A stretch of DNA of 64,000 nt from Rhabdophis nuchalis. Lineage: Eukaryota; Chordata; Lepidosauria; Squamata; Natricidae. The notes below the pieces were generated by a model. It did no database searches and was not told the DNA's origin. It saw nothing but the letters and a program-made list of their open reading frames with translations. This document shows, piece after piece, positions 35,060 through 44,431 of the stretch (position 1 is the stretch's first letter; each line of letters begins with the position of its first letter). Location of the stretch: assembly GCA_039707465.1 (NCBI GenBank), contig CM077643.1, forward strand, positions 47,083,605 through 47,147,604, given 5' to 3'. The position numbers and the translations under genes are program-made.

Positions 35060-35740
35060 CCGAAGCCTGTAGGTATGCTGGTATTGCTGTCTTCGGGTAT
35101 TTTCCCGTGTATATAGCATGAAATTGTTATTGCAACATTTTGGCAAGATCTCACTTGCCATCCTCAGGCTTCGGTCTGCGATTACGAAGGCGTCGCCCTT
35201 CCTTAAATCTTGGGTGTGTGTGTGGAGTGCTGACTGTTGTGAGTGGATTGATTGGCTGTGCAGCTGTATCATGATTGGTAGATTGATGCTGATTGGTCTT
35301 ATTTGTATGTTTCTCTTTATTTTGAATTTCAATGGCTTGGGTGAAGGGTGGGGCTCGTCTGTTGGTCAGTGCTGGTTTTTAGATGTCTGGTAGGCGGGAG
35401 GTGTCATCACGTTTGTTCATATTGTTAGGTTACTTCTCTATTTCAATAGCTTCTCTGATTATTCTCCTGTTCAGCTGTTCAGCCTTGGAGATCATTTTAG
35501 TTCCTTGAAAGTCAATGTCATGTCCTGTAGTTTTGAAATGTTGATAAAGAGATGAGGTATTAAGATGATTTTTAATGCATTTTTGTGTTCTGTGATACGT
35601 GCACTTATCCTTCTGTTGGTTTGTCCTATGTAAGTGGCAGGGCAGATTTTACATGGAATTACATAGAAAGCCAAGGAGTCTACAAAATGTGCTTCCTCCC
35701 TTAATTGGGGCCTTAACAGGTTGTTGTGGAAACAATTATA
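35060..35740 (-). mobile_element. PLE 3' part with GIY-YIG endonuclease, minus
   Basis: The minus-strand frame begins inside the protein: NLLRPQLREEAHFVDSLAFY, then VIPCKICPATYIGQTNRR and ISARITEHKNALK. This is the GIY-YIG nuclease of Penelope-like elements, used to cut target DNA. A frameshift follows (the ORF track stop is at 35492), after which MISKAEQLNRRIIREAIEIE continues in another frame. The terminal hairpin lies at 35138-35167. RT is absent and the copy is dead. Confidence 0.82.
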
Positions 35741-35776
35741 TATAACTATCCTCCTGTCTCAGCTGACAAGAACAGA

Positions 35777-35935
35777 ACCTAGCTGGCTTAATGGCAAGGC
35801 TCTCACATGGCATGTAATACAGCCCTGGTTCGAATCCCAGTAAGGGTATGGCTAGCTGATGAGAGCTAATAAGCTCGAAATAGATCTATCCTAGTCTCCC
35901 TGACTTATTTATTGATCAGCTCAAAACTGTAACAC
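35777..35935 (+). mobile_element. tRNA-like Pol III head fused to hammerhead ribozyme (SINE-like)
   Basis: A box TGGCTTAATGG (35784-35794) and B box GGTTCGAATCC (35827-35837) both match the Pol III consensus and have tRNA-like spacing. The hammerhead follows within 10 bp of the B box. A 3' part TTATTTATTGATCAGCTC leads into CA/TA repeats. Partial copies lie at 34085, 34425 and 56770. There is no protein coding; mobilisation by PLE or another LINE is inferred. Confidence 0.65.
35843..35901 (+). ncRNA. Hammerhead ribozyme, core complete
   Basis: Helix I GGCTAG (35850-35855) pairs with CTAGTC (35891-35896) using one G-U. The core CTGATGA is at 35856-35862. Helix II is GAGC/GCTC around loop TAATAA. 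GAAA is at 35877-35880. Helix III is three pairs closing a GATC loop (35880-35889). The cleavage triplet AUC ends at 35890. An outer helix AGGG/CCCT extends helix I. All invariant bases are present; in-cell activity is unknown. Confidence 0.85.
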
Positions 35936-36010
35936 ACACACACACATATATATGCACACACACACACACACATACATATATACATGTGTGTGTGTGTGTG
36001 TGTGTGATAT
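35936..36010. repeat. Compound (CA)n/(TA)n/(TG)n microsatellite
   Basis: CA repeats, then ATATATA, CA, ATACATATATA and TG repeats, directly after the hammerhead module. Confidence 0.92.
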
Positions 36011-36828
36011 AATTTATATATAAAATTAACCTGTGATTTCATCCCCTTTGTGTTTCTCACTCATTGTGAAGTGTAGCTATCATACCCCCACCCCCATGCT
36101 ATAAATTATATTCCAATGGATTTTTGCAGATTCTCTTCTGAAATTCATTGGAAATTATATAGCCAATTGCAAAATCACAGTTTGGGAAATGGCTACCATT
36201 TGCCCACCCTGATATCATTGGCATCTCTTTGGTTATAGGGGGAAAAATAGGAAGCTTCTCATTGCTGTGGCTTTGTCAATTCATTCTGGAATTAGCAAAG
36301 TTGGCATGGCTCAAGAATTCTGCCTTGCAGGTGGTCTTATTATTTTTTGGCCACCCTGGTTGGTGGTAAGGGGCTTTACTTTAATCACAAGGTAATCTGA
36401 CCTCTTGTCCGAACAGGGATCTTCCCTATCCAGTGCCTTGGGGGTATGCATTAGGATTCATGGGGTTCCTTAGAGCCAGATGTTATCTCTTCACCCAACC
36501 TTCTCACAGAATTCTGTTTGAGAGGCTAAAATGAGGAGAGATTCCCATATATGTCCTTCTGGGCACTTGGATGAAATGCAGGTTTTATTAATAAAGAACA
36601 ACAACCACAGCAAGAAGAAATAGGTGCCCAAATTAAGGCTCGGCAGAGCTGTTATGTTTCTGATTGACAAAGCAAGAACCCTTGTGAGGCTCAATGTAGG
36701 TGTATCCGAACCCTACCACTGGACAACAAGAATAGCCTTTTCAAATGGATATTAATTTTCTTTTCCCTGTTAGTTTTTTGTAATTGCATTATAAGCTTAC
36801 ATTATAAGCTTGACTCTCTGGTTATTTA
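36011..36828. other. No recognised feature
   Basis: No repeat family or exon recognised. Confidence 0.45.
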
Positions 36829-37376
36829 TACAATTCAATTCAATTCAATTCAATTCAATTCAATACAATACAATACAATACAATACAATACAATACAATA
36901 CAATACAATACAATAGCAGAGTTGGAAGGGACCTTGTAGGTCTTCTAGTCCAACCTCCTGCGTGGGCAGGAACCTTATACCATTTCAGACAAATGGCTAT
37001 CTAACATCTTCTTAAAGATTTCCAGGGTTGGGGCATTCACAACTTCTGGAGGCAAGCTGTTCCAGAGGTTAATTGTTCTAACTGTCAGGAAATTTCTCCT
37101 TAGTTCTAAGTTGCTTCTCTCCTTGATTAGTTTCCACCCATTGCTTCTTGTCCTGCCCCCAGGTGCCTTGGAGAATAGTTTGACTCCCTCTTCTTTGTGG
37201 CAACCTCTGAGATGTCGGAACACTGCTGTCATGTCTCCCCTGGTCCTTCTTTTTATTAAACTAGACATACCCAGCTCCTGCAACCGTTCTTCATATGTTT
37301 TAGTCTCCAGTCCCCTAATCATCTTGGTTGCTCTTCTCTGCACTCTTTCCAGAGTCTCCACGTCTTTTCTACATTT
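36829..37376 (-). mobile_element. CR1 LINE 3' end with two-phase pentanucleotide tail
   Basis: The tail changes from AATTC units (36833-36862) to AATAC units (36863-36914). The C-terminal ORF2 frame is open: METLERVQRRATKMIRGLET, RRTRGDMTAVFRHLRG, LPPEVVNAPTLEIFKKML. 5' truncated within CR1 ORF2. Confidence 0.93.
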
Positions 37377-37738
37377 ATTTGAATGTATTAACCACCCAAC
37401 TCCAATGGACTCTGGCTGAGGAGCCTGATTGCCTGAGGACTAAACAAACATGAAAGGGGACACTGGGCAGCTGTGCCATGGGAAATTTGGAAAGAATAGT
37501 AGCACATCTCTCTGAACTCTCCCATCATACATGTGAAAGAGGGAGTTGCCTTGGAATGGGTGAGGCCAACATTTTCACTAAGAGCATTTCTGACTCTAAA
37601 ATCAGGTAGATGTTTCCATTCTGGTATTTGTGTAAAGGGATTAAAATGGGTATCATTAAGCTTTTGGTTTTTTGTAACTTTCCTAATTTGTCCCAGATGA
37701 TTAAAAATGTTGTTTCTACCTGTAACAATCATGTGATG

Positions 37739-38016
37739 CAGTGGTGGGATTCAATTTTTTTTTACTACCGGTTCTATGGGCATGGCTTGGTGGGCGTGGC
37801 AGGGAAAGGATACTGTAAAAACTCCATTCTCTCTCCACTCCAGGGGAAGATTATTGCAAAATCCCCATTCCCTCCTGATCAGCTGGGACTCGGGAGGCAG
37901 AGAATAGATGGGAGCGGGGCCAGTCAGAGGTGGTAATTTACCGATTCTCCAAACGACTCAAAATTTCCACTACCGGTTCTCCAGGAGTGGTCAGAACCTG
38001 CTGAATACCACCTCTA
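37739..38016 (+). mobile_element. Non-autonomous hAT, uninterrupted copy of the 773 family
   Basis: Starts CAGTGGTGGGATTCAATT and ends CTGCTGAATACCACCTCTA. Perfect 8-bp duplication ATGTGATG (37731-37738, 38017-38024). Shows the empty site of the nested insertion at 881. Confidence 0.92.
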
Positions 38017-38934
38017 ATGTGATGGCATTTCCAGTTGCACCACTTATGGTTCTCAGAGGCCAAAGAATTAAACTGCAGTCCCCAACTTATCCAGTGTGAT
38101 ATAAAGGATTTAACAATGCACACTAATCACTTTCCATGCTTTTCAGTTTTCCTTAGATGTAAAGAATTCTGTGGTGTGCATTAGTGATTTTCAATTCCTC
38201 TTGGCTTCTCATTTTTCCATTTTGAAGTTTAGCTTCTACTCTTTCTGCTGTACTTTGTGTATATTTCTAAGTTCTCATGAAAATCTCTAATACATTTTAT
38301 ATGCATTTCTTCTAAGCCTACCTTATTATGCATATTTTTTTTTAAAAAAGTGACGTATTAACAAGCAATTTCCTCTACCCTATTGTGATGTTGGTTTTAC
38401 ATATAAATGTATTTTTGTACATATCATTTCATTGGGGAGATTCAGTGCAACAAAGAATTGTTTGTTCCAAAAGAAAACTGAATTTTGATTAAGATACTGA
38501 CTTAAAAGGAAAATTAGATACATTTGCATTAAACTACAATACTAGAGACTCCTGCTCCATCCTAACTCATGTTGGTGAGATGGAAGACATTGAATATAGT
38601 ATTTGTTTAAAAACTGTGTGGACTTAAACCCTATTTCATGAAACATGAGCATCAAAGCGAAGCAGGGAAGGAGTCTTGGCCTTTTGGCTAAGATCAATGT
38701 TAGTCTTCAGCTGAAGTTGGAGAGGTAACTTTGGGTGCAGAGCTCTAGCATTGTGCTAGAAGTACGTAAATCACCTTGATAGCTACAATTTAGGTTAACC
38801 AGGGTCAGCTTGAATCAATACTGGGACAAACTTAGGCACAAATGATTAAAGAGTCGATTTGCCAGTATTTAGAAATGAGCAACTTGAACTCCTTTTTAGA
38901 CAGTTAAGTGTGAGAATGCAAGCACACATGATGG
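38017..38934. other. Mostly unclassified; contains a U2-like fragment
   Basis: AT-rich; nothing recognised except the short match at 38675. Confidence 0.4.
38675..38697 (+). pseudogene. U2 snRNA 5'-end-like fragment
   Basis: CTTGGCCTTTTGGCTAAGAT plus CAA differs from the U2 snRNA 5' region at a single base. Similarity stops soon after, so this is a truncated pseudogene or a chance-retained piece in a repeat. Confidence 0.45.
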
Positions 38935-39224
38935 CAGGGGTGAAATTCAGCAGGTTCTGACAGGTTCTGGAGAATTGGTAGCGGAAACTTTGAGTAGTTC
39001 GGGGAACTGGCAAATGCCACCTCTGGCTGGCCCCAGACTGGGGTGGGAATGGAGATTTTGTAGTATCCTTCCCCCCAGCAGTGAGGAGGGAATGGAGATT
39101 TTGTAGTATCCTTCCCCTCAGCAGTGAGGAGGGAATGGGGATTTTGCAGTATCCTTCCTTGCCATGCCCATCAAGCCACACCCAAAGAACCAGTAGTAAA
39201 AAAAAAAATTGAATTTCATCTCTG
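38935..39224 (-). mobile_element. Non-autonomous hAT (773 family) with internal triplication
   Basis: Starts CAGGGGTGAAATTCAGCAGG and ends AATTGAATTTCATCTCTG. Perfect 8-bp duplication CATGATGG (38927-38934, 39225-39232). A unit of about 44 bp beginning GGGAATGGAGATTTTG is repeated three times. Confidence 0.92.
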
Positions 39225-39768
39225 CATGATGGGACTTGACTTCTGCAAAGCATCCCACAAAGTCTCCAATGAGATTCTAACAAGAGAAGATTGCAAAATA
39301 GGCTGTGCTACCATTAAATGGATACAGTTGAATCAAAGAACGGAAGAACAGTAGTCAAAGGCTACAAGTCAATAGCTTGGACTTGGACCTGAGTGGAAGT
39401 GTTGAAGTTTACCACAGTGTGTTATGCTGTCCCACCCCCACACCTTATGGGCATAAGGAGTCTTTATTAAGGCTTCTGAGCCTGAATTGGTATTCCCTAG
39501 AAATTCCTTGTGCCGGCACCAGCTCAACCCCAATAAGTTCCATAGGCTAATCAAATGAAGCCAATATTAGTTCTCGAGGCAAAGGCAGGTCCAGTCCACT
39601 AGGCAAAATGCAAGTTCCTAAGGTAAAGGCAAGTTCCAAGACAAAGTCAAATCCAAAGGCAAGGTAAGGTAAACAGCTGAAGAGACATGATCCAAAGTTC
39701 AAAACAAGAACACACAGCAGGAAAACAAACACATTGTTCCCAACATTGTCTCCCTCTGTCTGCTGTGC
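39225..39768. other. Possible upstream part of an LTR-like repeat
   Basis: Contains repeated GGCAAGTTCC / AGGTAAAGGCAAG phrases at 39580-39670. Family not identified. Confidence 0.25.
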
Positions 39769-40080
39769 TTAATGACTTGGGGCAGCCCATCGGGAAGGGC
39801 AAGGATGCCTCATCGCAAGCAATCGGGCTGACCTTCGCTGCTCCTGCCTTTTCTCTGCCCTACATGTTCTTGGACCAGGTGCAGAAGGCAGTTCCTCTTC
39901 CTCACCATTGACCAGCTGCAGCTGTGCTTCAGCCAAATCATTCTCAGATGCCTTCTCGAAGCCATTGACCAACTCCCTTCCTGACGTGCCCAGAACTGGT
40001 TCATCCTCCTCTGATCTTACATCTGGAGAGGTATCTGGGAGAGTCATCACATGTGTTGATTGAAGCCTTGTGCTATTCAC
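39769..40080 (-). other. Acidic/basic ORF fragment, resembles the 32327 element
   Basis: The minus-strand frame reads PDVRSEEDEPVLGTSG, then GEEEELPSAPGP and CRAEKRQEQRRSARLL. The acidic run followed by RAEKR and a basic tail parallels 32331-32567. Probably part of a dispersed LTR or retroposon family; function not recognised. Confidence 0.3.
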
Positions 40081-40084
40081 TTTG

Positions 40085-41156
40085 ATAAATGACTTGGATT
40101 ATCAAATTTCTGGATGATTTAAAGATAGTAGGAATTAAAAAAAAACACGTCATAGAAGTTTCAAGTTTCAGGACAATTTTTACAACCTGAAATGAATAGA
40201 CACTAATCAGCATGATGAATCTAAATAGGGACAAATGCAAAATTCTGGATTTAGATAAGATAAATCAGAGCTGTAAGAATAGGATATGTTTGTATGGGAT
40301 AGTGCAGGGAAGGTCATCATGCCAGCTGTACATGAGCCAACAGAGTGATACAGTAGTAAAAAAAAAGCCATCTTAGATGGCATTGAGAACGAGATAAGTC
40401 ATCATTCCATTTCATTTTGCAAGATCAGGCTGCACCTGGAATATTATGTCAACCTTGGGGCATTGTGTTTTGAGAAGAAGATTGACAGACTGGAGTGTGT
40501 CTAGAGCAGTACAAGACTACAGGCCCTGGAAAGAAAAAAGAAAAACATACCAGGAATGGTTGCAATACAGATAACTTTAGCCTGGAGAAGAGAAGATTCC
40601 AGGGAGATATAATGGCTGTCTTTGAATATCTGAAGTGCTCTTATATAGAAGACAGGGCAGAGTTGTCCAGAATTGTTCCAGAACAATCAAGCAAATGTTC
40701 TTATTAATGAGAGCTTCTTGTACAAGGGACTCGACTGCAGGGGTGAAATCCAGGAGGTTCTGACAGGTTCTGGAGAACCAATAGTGGAAATTTTGAGCAA
40801 TTCAAAGAACCGGTAGTGGAAATTTTAAGTAGTTTTGATAACTGGTAAATGTCACCTCTGGCTGGCCCCAGAGTGGGGTGGGAATGGAGATTTTGCAGTA
40901 TCCTTCCCCTGCGATGCCCACCAAGCCACACCACACCCACCAAGCATGCCCAAGAACCCGTAGTAAAAACATTTGAATTCACTACTACTCTAACTGCCTT
41001 TTAGAGGCAATGGGTTTTCCTTCATTAAAAGACATTTAACTGGTTGGCTTGATGGCCAACTATCAGGGATGATGTAGCAACGGGATTTCTGCACTGGGCA
41101 GATGATTGGACTAGACGATCTCCAAGCCACCTCCCAATATTTATGCTCTTCAATTC
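40085..41156 (+). mobile_element. Old CR1 LINE fragment, split by a hAT
   Basis: Diverged RT remnants: AATGACTTGGATTATCAAAT (FINDLD region), GCACCTGGAATATTATGTC (LEYC region), GGAGATATAATGGCTGTCTT. The 3' end after the hAT is GATTGGACTAGACGATCTCC. Much more decayed than the ATTGT-tailed CR1 copies. Confidence 0.7.
40738..40987 (-). mobile_element. Non-autonomous hAT (773 family) inside old CR1
   Basis: Starts CAGGGGTGAAATCCAGGAGG and ends AAACATTTGAATTCACTACTA. No clean target duplication (CTCGACTG against CTCTAACT), but the CR1 on both sides fixes the limits. Confidence 0.75.
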
Positions 41157-41212
41157 TGCACTGACTTCCTATCTACCAGGTGCCAGATTTTGCAACCTGG
41201 AAACAGATGTGC

Positions 41213-41216
<4 letters not shown>

Positions 41217-41245
<29 letters not shown>
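41217..41245. repeat. (CT)n microsatellite
   Basis: A short CT tract; a second one lies at about 41401-41420. Confidence 0.9.
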
Positions 41246-41249
<4 letters not shown>

Positions 41250-42145
41250 CGTGGTACATGTGTGCTTGTCAATGTCTGTATGTATTTCTCTTTGTGTCAC
41301 CGGCTTGAAATTTCCACCGGGCCTCGATCTCTTGCACAGTTTCATTTTCCTCCCCACGGTGCTCATATGTTCAAGATAGTTCTCCTGGAAATGCCTCCTT
41401 CTCTCTCTCTCTCTCCCTCTCTGTATCAATATGCAAATGAGGTTCATATAGACTAAATCTCATTGAAAAGATCATGAATAGGCAACACCGTTCCTTCAAT
41501 ATGGTTCACTAACCCTGTTCACTTAAAGTCACTGATGCTTGGTGGAGGTTTTCAATGGCTGACCCTCGATGATTGGAGGGGGATTTAATTATAATTGAAA
41601 AAGGCAGCAGCAGGGGGAGGCCAGGGAAAGGCCCTGTCATATCTAATCCCCTCCCCTCCCCAGGACTATGCCTGGAAGCCAAGGGCTGTTATCTTTCCTA
41701 AGAGATCATTAATTCCCTCTGTTCTCTGCATGGCATTGATCTCGGCCCAGGTAAGAAAGAGGCAGGGAAGTGGCCAAGAGAAGGATCCGGACATTCTGCA
41801 AAATGTCAATCTGTTCCTCTAATTTAGGCATTTGCTCAGACGCTTAAGTGATTGCACTGAACCATTCGATATACATGCCGGGCAGCCTTAGGCTTCTTTG
41901 GAGAACCGCTGTGAATATGTACAAAAATAGATGAGTTTGTTTCACAGTGTCTATTTCAATTCAATCATGCAATTAAAACGCAGATGAGCAACTCATAAAT
42001 ACGTTCATTGTTTGTCTGGAAGTGCAGCATCTGTGGGTTTTTTTAATTTTTAATTTTCCAGATCAATTGATTGTTGAATGATCCAGTGGCTGTGACAGGA
42101 ATGGACCAAGCCACTTGTCGTCCAAGTCTGACATCATTGTGAGAA
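41246..42145. other. No recognised feature
   Basis: Nothing classified in this stretch. Confidence 0.4.
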
Positions 42146-42665
42146 AGAGTATTTGGCCCAAAGTTACCCAGATGGCTTTCATGCCTAAAATTGGGACTAG
42201 AACTCCCAATCTCCTGGTGATTCACCCAAAGCCAACCAGCTGGCTTTCATGCCTAAGACTGGGACTAGAATTCTCAATCTCCTGGTGATTGGCCCAAAGC
42301 CAACCAGCTGGCTTTCATGCCTAAGATTGGGACTAGAATTCCCAATCTCCTGGTGATTGGCCCAAAGCCAACCAGCTGGCTTTCATGCCTAAAACTGGGA
42401 CTAGAATTCCCAATCTCCTGGTGATTGGCCCAAAGCCAACCAGCTGGCTTTCATGCCTAAGATTGGGACTAGAATTCCCAATCTCCTCGTGATTGGCCCA
42501 AAGCCAACCAGCTGGCTTTCATGCCTAAGATTGGGACTAGAATTCCCAATCTCCTGGTGATTGGCCCAAAGCCAACCAGCTGGCTTTCATGCCTAAGATT
42601 GGGACTAGAATTCCCAATCTCCTGGTGATTGGCCCAAAGCCAACCAGCTGGCTTTCATGACTAAA
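42146..42665 (+). repeat. 68-bp minisatellite, about 7.5 copies
   Basis: TGGCTTTCATGCCTAA recurs every 68 bp, starting at 42173, 42241, 42309, 42377, 42445, 42513, 42581 and 42649 (last copy variant). Middle units are almost identical and the first is diverged. The unit matches part of the tRNA-derived SINE at 53022-53125. Confidence 0.95.
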
Positions 42666-43144
42666 ATTATCTGGGTTCAGATATTACATAATGCCATAAT
42701 CTTGACTGTTGAATTTTGACTTAGTGAGAGGAATGAATGAAGCAAATGGTGGTTTGCAAACCAATGGATTAATATTCCATACGAACCAGGTTGCGGTGAC
42801 TTGCTCCACAAGCCATGGTTAAAATTAAAAAGATGGGACAGCATAATATGTCAACCCAAACCAGTTTTGACTTCTTATTGGATATTTTGCTTGCTTCCTG
42901 GTCATTTTGGAAATTCTGGAGGCATCAGGCATTACTACAGAAATTACTTGACTTATTTCACATTTTTACATGAAGTTGCCTAAAAGTTTGAGACTAGGGG
43001 ACTCTATGTGCTACATGGACAAAGAGGTAATTAGTAGATCTGTCTATGTGAACCTGCAATTAGATTGGTTCCCAGAGTTAGAGGAGAATTGTGTATCTGA
43101 GACAAACAAGGGCTGGAAATTAAAAAAAAAAGGAGGAATGATTC
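42666..43144. other. No recognised feature
   Basis: AT-rich interval before the solo LTR; the open frame at 42970-43461 is chance reading across the LTR. Confidence 0.4.
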
Positions 43145-43533
43145 TGTCAGGCATGGAAGCCTTCTTTTGCATTGGACCTTCAGACCTGCCACTTTTAATG
43201 CTGTGGGAAATTGGGAGGTGGATTATATGGAGTGTGAGAGATATAGTCATAACAACATTCGTTTCTCAGAGAGTCAAGGACATCTTGCCCTGCACCTGGA
43301 ATGGTGTGATTGGGAGGCATCCCCAGGTGGGATGGAGCCCGATTGGGTCATGTGATGGACATGTGGGTGCTGGGCAGGGAGTTGAACTTTCATTTGGGTG
43401 GGTAAACCTTGGAAGCTTTCAGACACGGGTTTTCCCAGATGTGCCAATACGACATATCTAATAAAAGGGAACTTTGAGGAAACTCAAGCCTCAGAGTCTT
43501 CTTTCATTGGGGGTGTTACTTGGAACCCTGACA
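43145..43533 (+). mobile_element. Solo LTR
   Basis: Begins TGTCAGGCATGG and ends GGAACCCTGACA, so the ends are inverted (TGTCAGG/CCTGACA). A perfect 5-bp duplication GATTC flanks it. An AATAAA signal at about 43460 fits an LTR. No internal coding region remains, as after recombination between two LTRs. Confidence 0.85.
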
Positions 43534-44025
43534 GATTCATTTCCTGAATGTTTACACCTGTAAGTTTTAAAGCACACTTTCTCACTCTGGTAGCTGGGTC
43601 AGCTAGTGATTATGGACACTGAATATATCTAATGAGGTTGGGAAATGTGTTTCTAGACCACACTAGGAGAACTGCCTAGAAAAAAAAGGAAGATACATGA
43701 ACTTAATTTGACAGTTCGATCCATTCATCCTTGAACTATGGCTGACATTGTCCAAACTTTGCATGTGTCTTGAAGAAGGGCTGTTCAGGTACTTCAGTAA
43801 GAGACGGTGTAACAAACTCCTATTCAAGATCACTGCTGCAACATAATCTTTGCGTTTTAGCTTTCTTTTGGGGCACACACTGAAAAATTTGCTATTGGCC
43901 ACGTACCTTGTATCTCAGCCTGACCTCGCTTTAAAAGGGAGAAAATCCACATGTTAGCATACATCTGAAGAACCACAGGATCCCTGCAAGCATGGCCATC
44001 AGTTGTTCATTTGATTTGTGTTTAT
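43534..44025. other. No recognised feature
   Basis: Unclassified sequence between the solo LTR and a hAT. Confidence 0.4.
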
Positions 44026-44322
44026 CAGGGATGGGTTCCTGTACCGGTTGGCACCGGTTCGCTGTGTGCGCAGTTTGCGGGCATGCTGCTCACTTCGCTT
44101 GCATGCCTACCCACCACGCATTGCTCGTGCATTGCTCATGCATGCCCAGTTGACTCAAAATTGTTCTGCGCATGCGCAAAAACATGCTGGCAACAGCAAA
44201 AGAAACCAGGGAACTGGTTCGGGAGCGTGGTTGGCCTGGGTCGCTGCTGGTTCTGCGACAGAGGCCAAATCACTACTACCGGTTTGGTTGAACTGAACCG
44301 AACCGGAAGCAACTCACGCCTG
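44026..44322 (+). mobile_element. Non-autonomous hAT, CAGGGATGGGTTCC family
   Basis: Starts CAGGGATGGGTTCCTGTACC and ends GGAAGCAACTCACGCCTG. Flanks GTGTTTAT and GTGTATAT agree at 7 of 8. Confidence 0.82.
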
Positions 44323-44364
44323 GTGTATATGTGTGTATAGCTAGATCCATCCTATCCACTAAAC

Positions 44365-44431
44365 CAGGGGTCTCCAACCTTTGCAACTTTAAGTCCTTCA
44401 GACTTAAAGTTGCAAAGGTTGGAGACCCCTG
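44365..44431. mobile_element. Minimal hairpin hAT MITE, 67 bp
   Basis: CAGGGGTCTCCAACCTTTGC arm and its complement separated by only a few bases. Flanks CACTAAAC/CACTAAAT (7 of 8). An internally deleted copy of the 135-bp family. Confidence 0.9.

Noticed and set aside
35777..35848. Functional tRNA gene
   Set aside because: The A and B boxes are good, but the T stem and acceptor pairing are poor and the sequence runs directly into the hammerhead.
42146..42665. CRISPR-like array
   Set aside because: The 68-bp units are contiguous without variable spacers, and the host is a vertebrate; this is a minisatellite.
42970..43461. 163-codon plus-strand frame
   Set aside because: It begins in unclassified DNA and crosses into the solo LTR; no protein family recognised.
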